Origin: Archangium sp.
GTDB lineage: Bacteria > Myxococcota > Myxococcia > Myxococcales > Myxococcaceae
Reading direction: 5' to 3'
Assembly (NCBI GenBank): GCA_030681645.1
Contig: JAUXRX010000005.1
Coordinates: forward strand, 186,001-250,000
DNA: 64,000 bases
In this document: one piece after another, positions 7,501 to 14,669 of the stretch
Position numbering within the stretch: position 1 is the stretch's first letter
How the letters are laid out: every line of letters starts with the position of its first letter
Notes under the pieces: generated by a model
Database searches by the model: none
What the model saw: the letters and a program-made list of their open reading frames with translations, nothing else
Told to the model about the DNA's origin: nothing
Program-made: the position numbers and the translations under genes

Positions 7501-9983
7501 AGCGCGACCACGAGGCCGACGAGCGTCGGCGCCTCGAGCCAGCCGCGCACCTTCGCGGGCAGCCGCGTGGAGAGCAGGCCCAGCGCCGCCGCCGAGACGA
7601 GCCACGGCCAGCCGTGCGGCACCTGCAGGGCCACGGAAGGCACGACGAGCGCCGCGAGGGTGCCGCCTGCGAGCGAGGCCACCCACCAGGTGCGGCGCAG
7701 CGGCAACGCAGCGAGGGCACCTGCGATACCCAGCACCACCAGCGCGCGGAGCTCGAAGAGCGAGTTCACGCCCTGCGCCACCGGCAGGAGGCTCCACAGT
7801 GGAGCGAGGAAGGCCATCACCGCGAGCACGGGCAGCGCTGCGGCTCCTGGTTTGCCCTCTCCCCGACCCTCTCCCCCTCGGGGTGAGGGAGACCCGGCGC
7901 GGCCACGCACCAGCAGCAGCGCAGCACCGATCAGCGCGACCAGGCCCATCGTCAGCGGCGACTGCACGTGCACGAGCGGGATGAGCGCGGTGAGCCAGGC
8001 CAGGGTGAGCACGTGGCGATGCAGCGCGCGCGCCGCGAGCACGGCGGCCACCACGCCCAACACCAGGGTGGAGAGCGCCACGGCCCCCGCCACCGGAGCG
8101 GCGAGCACGAGGGCCACGGCGGCCGACGCGAGCGCCGAGCCCGCGAACCACCGGCGCAGCCCCCGGGTCGACCGCGCCGGCGGCAGCGCGTGGGCACCCA
8201 ACGCGAGCGCCAGGGCCACCAGGCCCGCGGGCCAACCCGGCGCCACCGACAGCCCGGCGGCGAGGGCGAAGAAGACCGAGAGCACGCTCCCGGCCGCGAG
8301 CGCGTCCGTGCGACGGGTGGCCACGCCGACCGCGAGCAGCGGCAGGAGCAACAACGGCAGGGCCACCACCGCCGGCCTCGCGTCGGACATCACGCTCACC
8401 ATCGCCAGTGCACCAGCCGCCACGCCGGCGATGGCCGAGCAGCGCAGCCAGAGGTGCGCGCGCATGCTGGTCTTCTTCGAACGCGCCCACAGCCAGCCCG
8501 CCACCAGCGTCCCCACGGCGATGAACACCGCCTGGTACACCGAGGCGTAGGACGCGGGCATGGGCGCCTTCGCGTAGCCCAGCGACACCTTGATCGCGTC
8601 CCACCAGGTCCACACGATGGCGGGCACGAGCTGATCGACGCGCTGCCAGGTGAGGTACGCGAAGGCGTAGCTGCCCGCCAGCCACCACACCCGGCGGTCC
8701 TTTCCCGAGGTCGCCTCGGACGACAGCCGCCCCGTGGTCCACACGCCGAGCGCCGCGATGAGGACGCAGGCCGGGGCGATCGACAGGAAGGACGCGAGGA
8801 AGGCGACGAAGTACACCGACATCGCCACGACGGTGAGCGAGCCACGGTTGCGCTCATCGCGCAGCCAGAGCGCGGCCGAGGCGAGCACCGCGCACGCCAC
8901 CCACATCGCGGCGAGCGCGGCCCGGGTGTGCGGCCCCGAGACCAGGAGCCGGGTGATCGACGCGGCGACGGGCAGCGTGAACGAGAGCAGCGCCACCACG
9001 GTGCGCGACGCGGTCTCGCGCGGCCCCCGCTTGAACGCGAACGCCGCGAGCGCGGCGGGCACCAGCACCAGCCAGGCCCCCGCTGGCGGCAGCACCGGGG
9101 CCAGCCCGAGGCCGAGCGTCGCCAACGAGACCGACGCGGTGAGCAGGAGCGCCTCAGGCTCCTCGAGGTCCTTCGCGGCGCGCAGCGCGAGCACCCCTGC
9201 GAGCGCGGTTCCGCCCACCAGCGCGAGCCAGCTCGACACCGAGCCGAGGGCCGGCCCGAGCGTCAGCACCGCCAACGGCGCGACGAGGGCGGCGATGCGC
9301 CGCAGGCCGACGGCCGCCGTGCGCGTGCTGGCTTTCTTCGAGAGCGCCGCGGCCCAGGCGGCGAAGCCGAGGGCCCAGGCCTCCACCAGGCCGAAGACCG
9401 TGAGCGCCTGTCCCGTCGAGGTCATGCCGTCCCACGCGTCGGCCACCAGGTACAGCGCACCCGAGAGGATGAGGAATGCGCCCAGAAACCAGCCGAGGCT
9501 CTCGCTCAGGAACGGCTTCCAGGTCACCTCCCAGGGCGACGGGCGGCGCGGCCCCTGCCGTTCGGTTTGAGCGGAGTCGAGGCCAGGCTCGCGGGCAGTC
9601 GCCCCTCGACTCCGCTCGGGGTGAACGGTGGTGGTGATGGGCGACGGCGGCGGCTGGCGGGGCGCGACCGGCTCCACCGGCTCGATCACGGCCGCCTGGG
9701 TCAACTCTGCCTGCATGGGTCGCGTCGGAACCGGGCTCGGCGGCGGTTCTGGCGTCAGCGCCGCGACGAGCGCTGCTTCCTGACGCCGGTAGTACTCCGC
9801 GATGACCTTGCGAGCCGAGCCGGGGGCGAGGCTCTCATCCCACACCGAGACCTCGTCGAGCAGCCACCGCACCCGGTCCAAATCTGCCTCGATCAGCGGA
9901 GTTGAGCGCTTCACCAGCGCTGATCCACACAGCACACAGAATCGACTGTACGGGCGCTCTCTCCGGCAGGGCTCGCAGAACAT
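4536..9983 (-). CDS. Giant polytopic membrane protein with N-terminal zinc ribbon
   Basis: An 1815-residue protein. Residues 1-19 form a zinc-ribbon-like knuckle (C3, C6, C16, C19), followed by a helical segment, a Pro-rich linker, and from about residue 160 an almost unbroken succession of hydrophobic Leu/Ala/Val helices, probably 40-50 membrane spans. The layout is like DUF2157/DUF2339-type bacterial membrane proteins but roughly twice as long, possibly by internal duplication. No transport or catalytic motif was recognised. Two dispersed repeats are read in frame: a type A pair at about residues 118-142 (TVHPERSRG) and a type B element at about 697-709 (GSPSPRGGEGRGEG), both falling where a linker or loop would tolerate them. 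The divergent neighbour is a response regulator 160 bases away. Confidence 0.75.
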   Translation of the reverse strand: MFCEPCRRERPYSRFCVLCGSALVKRSTPLIEADLDRVRWLLDEVSVWDESLAPGSARKVIAEYYRRQEAALVAALTPEPPPSPVPTRPMQAELTQAAVIEPVEPVAPRQPPPSPITTTVHPERSRGATAREPGLDSAQTERQGPRRPSPWEVTWKPFLSESLGWFLGAFLILSGALYLVADAWDGMTSTGQALTVFGLVEAWALGFAAWAAALSKKASTRTAAVGLRRIAALVAPLAVLTLGPALGSVSSWLALVGGTALAGVLALRAAKDLEEPEALLLTASVSLATLGLGLAPVLPPAGAWLVLVPAALAAFAFKRGPRETASRTVVALLSFTLPVAASITRLLVSGPHTRAALAAMWVACAVLASAALWLRDERNRGSLTVVAMSVYFVAFLASFLSIAPACVLIAALGVWTTGRLSSEATSGKDRRVWWLAGSYAFAYLTWQRVDQLVPAIVWTWWDAIKVSLGYAKAPMPASYASVYQAVFIAVGTLVAGWLWARSKKTSMRAHLWLRCSAIAGVAAGALAMVSVMSDARPAVVALPLLLLPLLAVGVATRRTDALAAGSVLSVFFALAAGLSVAPGWPAGLVALALALGAHALPPARSTRGLRRWFAGSALASAAVALVLAAPVAGAVALSTLVLGVVAAVLAARALHRHVLTLAWLTALIPLVHVQSPLTMGLVALIGAALLLVRGRAGSPSPRGGEGRGEGKPGAAALPVLAVMAFLAPLWSLLPVAQGVNSLFELRALVVLGIAGALAALPLRRTWWVASLAGGTLAALVVPSVALQVPHGWPWLVSAAALGLLSTRLPAKVRGWLEAPTLVGLVVALAPHLGLWPGWSTGVALGCCGALALGASIHAVRRGRTWQGALLAASALLASLTLVPQVPSAWLAPVALVVLLATPALVAWLTVPLAALLFAVAWGSVPFALLALAVVSAVLALVEENDWAWHNLLNRAPLTWAASLTSVALLLPALVVGGRSLPLTIAAVLLPLVWARATRRAELLALGVAFAAGAGPWWCAPLFAFAAGRLLQLEAVRQLFALPVASKDRRAVEELTLFVASAVVAGLSVALEPSHAVAWSAALLLMGGTLPALRLAVAVAIAAPFEPLRAPVIGVLVALGAAAHHAQAHLKRALGVRSLQYVEPVALLLAIGGAAMLAATAPGSTSLLAPALGLTTLALLGAVRATTAIRRRALTAVACLALGGTVAMLAPQWMVPVTIGAAAVLLGVPGLILVAIFGAGLDLSATVLHGAPVLAPQLFPVAMVAALGAIALRSSKVAAPAASLWRWLGREGDGPLAGSLFQGALALGALLLVHGHTEALWLAPLLVVTPRRGEAAAGLAFASLSAAVLLPSSVSVPLVGAAALGLAHAGSSFTKLRLSRAESRDVSSVWRHASWMLALLGMGLAGPHLESALMPLAWSVGAATSWLLLRGDPKAEGWAWAATGVALHVVMGFVGVVLSTGAPKVLIFPWWAAASVSLALLRQLRGGKASVLAFGSVALVELLLGTFLLGSAQPREAVLSVAVAGVLAFIAWRRVVAEDEAVSAWLGQGAVVAGALAARVLGLGAVPNLTDAWVLLGASAVFTGLAQFLAREGRGDSARALRLGTLGWPVLGAVLVPWGLWSVGATWLLGVSALAAWMAQSGSRRSGSLISALALNAAVGVAALGSGFDQLQLLLIPLGLTLLVLARVFTTELSAGAIVKLRAWGMGLMYVAVAWRPLTVTSMPALILCVVVCLAGVALGSMWRIRSYVVLGSGVVVTTVLATLVRSGLAEPRLGAVFLSLLGLGVVVVMVMITTRREELQERFAAMQRVMASWEA
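7855..7891. repeat. Type B repeat inside the giant membrane protein gene
   Basis: CCCTCTCCCCGACCCTCTCC then CCCTCGGGGTGAGGGAG, read in frame as SPSPRGGEGRGEG in a loop between predicted helices. Confidence 0.82.
9558..9628. repeat. Type A inverted pair inside the giant membrane protein gene
   Basis: Left arm 9558-9582 (CCGTTCGGTTTGAGCGG then AGTCGAGG) and right arm 9602-9628 (type A sense), with spacer CCAGGCTCGCGGGCAGTCG. It is read in frame at residues 118-142, in the linker before the first membrane helix. Confidence 0.88.
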
Positions 9984-10143
9984 GACTCAATGGTCAGTTC
10001 ATCGGCCGTTCCGCCCCCAACCATCTGAAAACAGGAGCCACCGGAACGGGGTGCGCGCAGAGCTGCTCAACGCGTTCCGGTCTGTGGCGCAGGGCTCCAA
10101 CCCAAGTGAAACTGTGGTGCGTGACTTGCTACGTCTGATCCCC

Positions 10144-10776
10144 ATGGCTCTGCCCGCGACACAGATGGCGCCCCGGACCCGGGTGCTCCTGGCAGAGGAC
10201 GAGACCGTCACGCGGCGGCTGCTGGAAGCCCAGATGACGCGCTTCGGGTTCGAGGTGCTCTCGGTGGCCGACGGGCTCTCGGCGTGGGAGGTGCTGCAAT
10301 CGCCCGACGCGCCTTCGCTGGTGGTGCTCGACTGGAACATGCCGGGGCTGGACGGGCCTGACATCTGCCGCCGGCTGCGCTCGAGCGTGCGCAACAGCTA
10401 CACGTACATGCTGCTGGTCACCGCGCGGAACGCGAAGAGCGACGTGGTGCAGGGGCTCCAGGCGGGCGCCGACGACTTCATCTCGAAGCCGGTCGACCCC
10501 GATGAGCTCCACGCGCGGCTGCGCACCGGGGAGCGCATCGTTCACCTCGAGCAGACCCTCGGACGCCAGGTGAAGGAGCTCCAGGCGGCGGCGGAGCACG
10601 TGCGCGAACTGCAGGGGATGATTCCCATCTGCATGCACTGCAAGCGCATCCGCAACCAGGAGCAGATCTGGGAGAAGGTCGAGACGTACATCGAGCAGCG
10701 GTCCGACGCGAAGTTCAGCCACGCGCTGTGCGCCGAGTGTCTCGAGCAGCACTACCCGGACACCGAAAAGCCGTAG
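10144..10776 (+). CDS. Response regulator with C-terminal Cys-motif module
   Basis: A 210-residue single receiver-domain protein. The acidic pair is in VLLAEDE, the phospho-acceptor Asp in LVVLDWNMPGLDG, the Thr in LLVTARN and the Lys in DDFISKPVD. After the receiver comes a short coiled coil (EQTLGRQVKELQAAAEHVRELQ region) and a C-terminal module IPICMHCKRIRN...W..VE.YIEQ...FSHALCAEC, a Cys-containing tail frequent in PAS/receiver proteins of unknown output. There is no DNA-binding domain, so it probably acts by protein contact. The start at 10144 is picked because the receiver begins shortly after it; no good Shine-Dalgarno sequence is visible and in-frame starts further upstream are possible. 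The cognate kinase is not adjacent. Confidence 0.85.
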   Translation: MALPATQMAPRTRVLLAEDETVTRRLLEAQMTRFGFEVLSVADGLSAWEVLQSPDAPSLVVLDWNMPGLDGPDICRRLRSSVRNSYTYMLLVTARNAKSDVVQGLQAGADDFISKPVDPDELHARLRTGERIVHLEQTLGRQVKELQAAAEHVRELQGMIPICMHCKRIRNQEQIWEKVETYIEQRSDAKFSHALCAECLEQHYPDTEKP

Positions 10777-10828
10777 CTGCCCGGCGGTGACCAAGCCGTG
10801 ACAGTCCCCGGTACAGGGTGGCCTCGTC

Positions 10829-11605
10829 ATGTTCGGGACCCTCGGTTCGCTCGTCCGCTTCTTGTTCGGCTTCACCCTCCTGGCGGTGTTCAGCACCGTC
10901 ATCATCGTGGTGTTGCTGCTGCTGATCCCCTCGCGGGTGCTGCGGGTGAAGACCTGCAACTTCTACGGAAAGGTGATCGGCCGGACCATCACCTGGGTGG
11001 CGGGCGTGACGCCGAACGTGTCGCACCGCGAGCGCCTCGACGGGTCGATGCCGGCCATCTACGTGGCCAACCACACCTCGACGCTCGACCTCTTCATCGG
11101 CATCTGGCTGTGCCCCTACGGCGGCTGCGGCGTGCTCAAGAAGGAAGTGGTGCGCGTGCCGTTCTTCGGCCAGCTCGCCCTGCTCTCGGGCCACCTGCTC
11201 ATCGATCGCGGCAACAAGGACCGCGCGGTGGAGAAGCTCAAGGACACGGCGAACTTCGTGAAGAAGAACCGGCTGGGCATCTGGATCATGCCCGAGGGCA
11301 CGCGCAGCAAGGACGGGCACCTGCTCGCGTTCAAGAAGGGCTTCGTGCACATGGCCATCGCCACCGGCTTCCCGGTGGTGCCGGTGATCGTCCACGGCGC
11401 GCACAAGAACTGGGAGAAGGGCACCTTCGCCTTCAAGCCCATGACGCTCGACATCGAGATCCTCCCGCCCATCGACACCACGGGCTGGAAGGAAGAGACC
11501 GCCAGCGCGCACGCCGACCAGGTGCACGCGGTGTTCGCCAACTCGCTGCGCGACGATCAGAAGCCGCACCCGGCGCCAGTCACCGCCACGGCGCAGGCCG
11601 CCTGA
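10829..11605 (+). CDS. plsC: 1-acyl-sn-glycerol-3-phosphate acyltransferase
   Basis: A 258-residue member of the PlsC/AGPAT family, which transfers an acyl chain to the sn-2 position of lysophosphatidate in phospholipid synthesis at the inner membrane. An N-terminal hydrophobic helix (about residues 10-33) anchors it. The catalytic motif I NHTSTLD is at residues 81-87 (His and Asp present), and motif III PEGTRS is near residue 155, followed by the usual FKKGF. Length is typical. It follows the response regulator by 52 bases. A type A repeat lies just after the stop codon. Confidence 0.92.
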   Translation: MFGTLGSLVRFLFGFTLLAVFSTVIIVVLLLLIPSRVLRVKTCNFYGKVIGRTITWVAGVTPNVSHRERLDGSMPAIYVANHTSTLDLFIGIWLCPYGGCGVLKKEVVRVPFFGQLALLSGHLLIDRGNKDRAVEKLKDTANFVKKNRLGIWIMPEGTRSKDGHLLAFKKGFVHMAIATGFPVVPVIVHGAHKNWEKGTFAFKPMTLDIEILPPIDTTGWKEETASAHADQVHAVFANSLRDDQKPHPAPVTATAQAA

Positions 11606-11616
11606 GCAGTCGGCCG

Positions 11617-11643
11617 CCCCTCGACCCCGCTCGGGGTGAACGG
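11617..11643. repeat. Type A dispersed repeat, single copy between convergent genes
   Basis: A 27-base copy reading CCCCTCGACCCCGCTCGG then GGTGAACGG, one mismatch from the type A consensus in this window. It lies between the convergent plsC and FHA genes, 12 bases after the plsC stop, where a hairpin could act in termination. Confidence 0.85.
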
Positions 11644-11655
11644 CTGGCTGGTGAG

Positions 11656-12612
11656 TCACTCTCCGCGGAGGAAGAAGGTCACCGGCTCGTTGCCGAGGTT
11701 GATCACGTCTCCGCTCTCCAGCTCGCGCTTCGTCACCCGCTCCTCGCCGAACCAGGTGCCGTTCGACGAGTTCAGATCTTCGATGAAGAAGAGGATGCCC
11801 GAGCGGGTGAGCGCCACGTGCTCTCGTGACACGCGCGGGGAGTCGATCACCAGGTCGCAGTGGGGGCCGCGGCCGATGATGAAGCGCTCGGAGGTGACCT
11901 TGATCGGCTCCTCCCCTTCCCGCTCCAGGTAGAGCGCGATCGGCACCGAGCGCAGCACGATGGTGCTGTCGGCCGGTGGCTCTTCGATGTCGGTCTCGCC
12001 GGTGTTGGCGTCGAGGCCGGCGTCTTCCAGGGGCTCCTCTGGCGGCGCGGCGGCGGCAGCGGGCTCCTCTTCTTCCTGCTCTTCCCCGGGCGGCGCTGCT
12101 TCTTCCTCGTCCGCGGGAGCTTCAGCCTCCTCCTCCTCCTCCTCCTGCTCCTCTTCTTCTTCCTCGTGCTGCACCGGCGCCCAGGCGGGCCACGGCTTCG
12201 TGAGCTTCTCGAGGTCGGCGTCGATCTCCGCCATGCGCACGAGCACGGGGCCGAGCTCTGCGCCGGGCATCACCGGCGCAGCGGCGACCGGAGCGGGAGG
12301 CGGCGCGATGGGAACGGGAACGGGAGTCGGCGTGGAGTGCACCGCGGCGGGCGGCGCGACGACCGCGGGCGGCGCGACGACGGCCTGCGGGGCGAGGCCT
12401 CCCTCGACTCCGCTCGGGATGACCGGGGCGGCGACGACCTGGGCACCCGGGAGCACGTAGCCGTTGATGCGCAGCCACGCGAACACGGCCTGGTTCACCA
12501 GGGCCTGCGGCTCGACGGCCATGTCCTTCGACATCGCGTCGAGCGCGCGCTGGAGATGTGGGGCGATTGCGATCGGCGAGCTCGCGCTTCGAGGGGTGAT
12601 GGTCTGGCTCAT
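11656..12612 (-). CDS. FHA-domain protein with acidic low-complexity linker
   Basis: A 318-residue protein. Residues 1-60 are helical (PHLQRALDAMSKDMAVEPQ), followed by a Pro/Ala/Val region, then a Glu-rich stretch encoded by a (GAG/GAA)n microsatellite around 12128-12170, and a C-terminal FHA domain (about residues 225-318) with the phosphothreonine-binding pattern IIGRGPHCDLVI..PRVSREH...EDLNSSNGTW. FHA domains bind phosphothreonine peptides, usually targets of Ser/Thr kinases, which are abundant in myxobacteria. A type A repeat at 12401-12426 is read in frame as PVIPSGVEG. The start is 8 bases after the stop of the MORN/TPR gene, with a GGAGC Shine-Dalgarno sequence, so the two form one unit. 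Confidence 0.87.
   Translation of the reverse strand: MSQTITPRSASSPIAIAPHLQRALDAMSKDMAVEPQALVNQAVFAWLRINGYVLPGAQVVAAPVIPSGVEGGLAPQAVVAPPAVVAPPAAVHSTPTPVPVPIAPPPAPVAAAPVMPGAELGPVLVRMAEIDADLEKLTKPWPAWAPVQHEEEEEEQEEEEEEAEAPADEEEAAPPGEEQEEEEPAAAAAPPEEPLEDAGLDANTGETDIEEPPADSTIVLRSVPIALYLEREGEEPIKVTSERFIIGRGPHCDLVIDSPRVSREHVALTRSGILFFIEDLNSSNGTWFGEERVTKRELESGDVINLGNEPVTFFLRGE
12401..12426 (-). repeat. Type A repeat inside the FHA gene
   Basis: The copy reads CCCTCGACTCCGCTCGG then GATGACCGG on the plus strand. It is translated in frame on the minus strand as PVIPSGVEGG at residues 62-71 of the FHA protein, in the Pro-rich linker. Confidence 0.85.
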
Positions 12613-12620
12613 GGTGCTCC

Positions 12621-14558
12621 TCAGCTCCCCCGCAGGTTGTCCTGCCAGGGCGTCTTCAACTTCGCGTCGACCAGCCAATAGAAGAGCGCCTGCATCTCGG
12701 CGTACTGCTGCTCGGCGATGCCGGCGACGGGCGGAGCGATCTCCGCCATGTCGGTGCCTTCCCACTCGAACGACGCGACGCCGTGCTGCTGGGCGTTGCG
12801 GCCGTTGAAGGCGCGCTGATCTCTCGAGCGCCAGAGCCGCTGCTGCGCCATGCCCGCGGCCTTGCCGAAGTCAGGCGGAGGCGAGAGCTTCCGGGGCATC
12901 GCCACCTCGCTTTGCCCCGCGGCCCAGCACAGCCAGCTCAACGCCCCCCAGTCAGCGCGCGCCAGGCGGAGCAGCGAAGGCAGGTCGGCGCCCTCCACCT
13001 CGGGCACCTCGTCGAAGTCGACGGTCTGGGTCTCGCCATCGTCGTCGACCCACTCGTGCTCACCGGCCTCGAGCTCGACCGGCCCGTCGGGGAGCAGCCC
13101 CGAGAGATCGGGCGGCAGCGCCGGGTTCGCCGGCGTGAGCTTCGCCAGCAGCGCCTCGCGCACCCGCTGCAGCCGGGTGGCGTACTTCTGCGACAGCGCC
13201 TGCAGCTCTTCGAGCGAGCGCTCGGGCTTCTCGGGCACGTCTTCGAACGAGGTCTCGGCCGGCTCGGTGGCGGGGCCGAAGGTGTACGAGGGGAAGAGGC
13301 CCTTCAGGTACACGAGGAGGTACTCGGCGCGATCCGGCGCCTCGGCGGCGAGCTCGTTGGCGTCGCGCTCGGCCTGGGCCTGCAGCCCCAGGCTCATCAA
13401 GATGAGGGCGCGGGTGAAGAGGAGCTCGGTGCGATCGGGCGCGAGCAGGATCGCCGCGTTGCTGAAGTCGAGCGCGGCGCGGCTCTGGAAGACCTGGTCG
13501 AGGGCGATGGCGACCTTGTTCAGCAGGATCGCCGGGTGCGCCCCTTCGACCAGCTCGTAGCCGAGCCAGTTGGTGGGCCGCTCGACCTCCATCGCCAGGG
13601 TGAGCGCCACCTCTTCCTTCACCGGGCGGGCGACGCGGGCGAGCAGGGTGGTGAAGCCTGCGGTGTCCCGCTCGAGGCCGGCCACGCGCGCCCAGGTGAT
13701 CAGCGCCTCGACCACCTTGCCTTCGCTCTCCAACCGCTTCGCCAGCGCCGCGTAGTCGACGGTGCAGTCATTCGAGTACGCCGCCAGCGGCGCACCCTCG
13801 AGCGAGCGGGTGTCTCCGTAGTCACACGTGCCCAGCACCGCGCCCTTCGCGTCGCACAGCGTCCACGCGCCGCTGCGGCGGCCTTCGCGGAACTCGCCCT
13901 TCTCCTGCGCGATGCGGCTGTCGATGAAGGGGTTGCCGCCCTGCACGAAGAGCGTCGCCGGGCCGTGCCGGGCATCGGCCACGTACACCACGTCTTCCTT
14001 CAGCTGGCCTTCGCGCGTCCAGAGGCGCCAGCGCCCCACCTTCTTCTGCGTCTCGCCGTCGGCGTCGCCCAGGTGCCACTCGTCCTTCGGCTCGACGTAC
14101 TCGGCGCCCTCGTCGACGCTCGCCGGCTTGAGCGGGTACGGCTCGCCATTCGAGGGCAGCACCCGCTCGCCTTCACGATTGAAGTGGCGAATGCCCACCA
14201 CGCGGCCGTGCACGTAGTCCATCTCGCTCTTCCACACCGAGCCGTGCACGCCCTTGGGCCGGGTGTTCTCGGTGGTCTCGCCGTCGGTGGACAGCCAGCG
14301 GCGCGTGCCGTGAACCTGGCCCTTCTCGAAGGTGCCTTCCTGGCTGAGCTCGCCGGTCTCGTGAAAGCGCTTGAACGGGCCGTGGGGCACGTCCATCACC
14401 AGGTGGCACTCGTTGCACTTCGTGCCGTCGGCGCGCCAGTAGGTGAAGTCGCCGTGCTTCTTGCCGTCGACCAGGGGCCCGAAGACCCACTCGTTGTCGG
14501 TGGCGTCCCACCACGCCTTCGCCGGGATGCCCGCGGGTCGTTTCGGTGCCTTGCTCAC
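12621..14558 (-). CDS. MORN-repeat and TPR-like protein
   Basis: A 645-residue protein without signal peptide. The first 250 residues contain MORN/YwqK-like strands (DGKKHGDFTYWRADG, HGPFKRFHETGELSQEG, HGTRRWLSTDGE, GEFREGRRSGAWTLCDAKG), each with the G.(W/F)..(Y/F)...G pattern. Residues about 270-420 look like TPR helices (AALDFSNAAILLAPDRTELLFTRALILMSLG). The C-terminal part has an acidic EHEWVDDDGETQTVDFDEV segment and Trp-rich helices. It is likely a scaffold; no enzymatic residues are recognised. It shares an operon with the FHA protein 8 bases downstream, suggesting a phospho-dependent assembly, which is inference. The start ATG at 14558 is the first in-frame one and gives MSKAPKRPAG. 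Confidence 0.75.
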   Translation of the reverse strand: MSKAPKRPAGIPAKAWWDATDNEWVFGPLVDGKKHGDFTYWRADGTKCNECHLVMDVPHGPFKRFHETGELSQEGTFEKGQVHGTRRWLSTDGETTENTRPKGVHGSVWKSEMDYVHGRVVGIRHFNREGERVLPSNGEPYPLKPASVDEGAEYVEPKDEWHLGDADGETQKKVGRWRLWTREGQLKEDVVYVADARHGPATLFVQGGNPFIDSRIAQEKGEFREGRRSGAWTLCDAKGAVLGTCDYGDTRSLEGAPLAAYSNDCTVDYAALAKRLESEGKVVEALITWARVAGLERDTAGFTTLLARVARPVKEEVALTLAMEVERPTNWLGYELVEGAHPAILLNKVAIALDQVFQSRAALDFSNAAILLAPDRTELLFTRALILMSLGLQAQAERDANELAAEAPDRAEYLLVYLKGLFPSYTFGPATEPAETSFEDVPEKPERSLEELQALSQKYATRLQRVREALLAKLTPANPALPPDLSGLLPDGPVELEAGEHEWVDDDGETQTVDFDEVPEVEGADLPSLLRLARADWGALSWLCWAAGQSEVAMPRKLSPPPDFGKAAGMAQQRLWRSRDQRAFNGRNAQQHGVASFEWEGTDMAEIAPPVAGIAEQQYAEMQALFYWLVDAKLKTPWQDNLRGS

Positions 14559-14669
14559 GAGGACGGGCTTCTAGTCCACGCATGGAGGCGGCGCACTCGT
14601 GGCAGAGTCGAAGCGTCATGGGTGGGGCTCGGCGTGGGTGCTGCACCCGATGGGTTGCCCGCGGCCTGA

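Noticed and set aside
4527..7886. A 1119-codon open frame on the plus strand opposite the giant membrane protein
   Set aside because: Its product is almost only His, Arg, Gln, Glu, Ala and Pro, the mirror of a Leu/Ala/Val-coding strand in GC-rich DNA; no start site or family resemblance.
12128..12170. GAG/GAA microsatellite as a transcription control site
   Set aside because: It is inside the FHA reading frame and codes an acidic linker.
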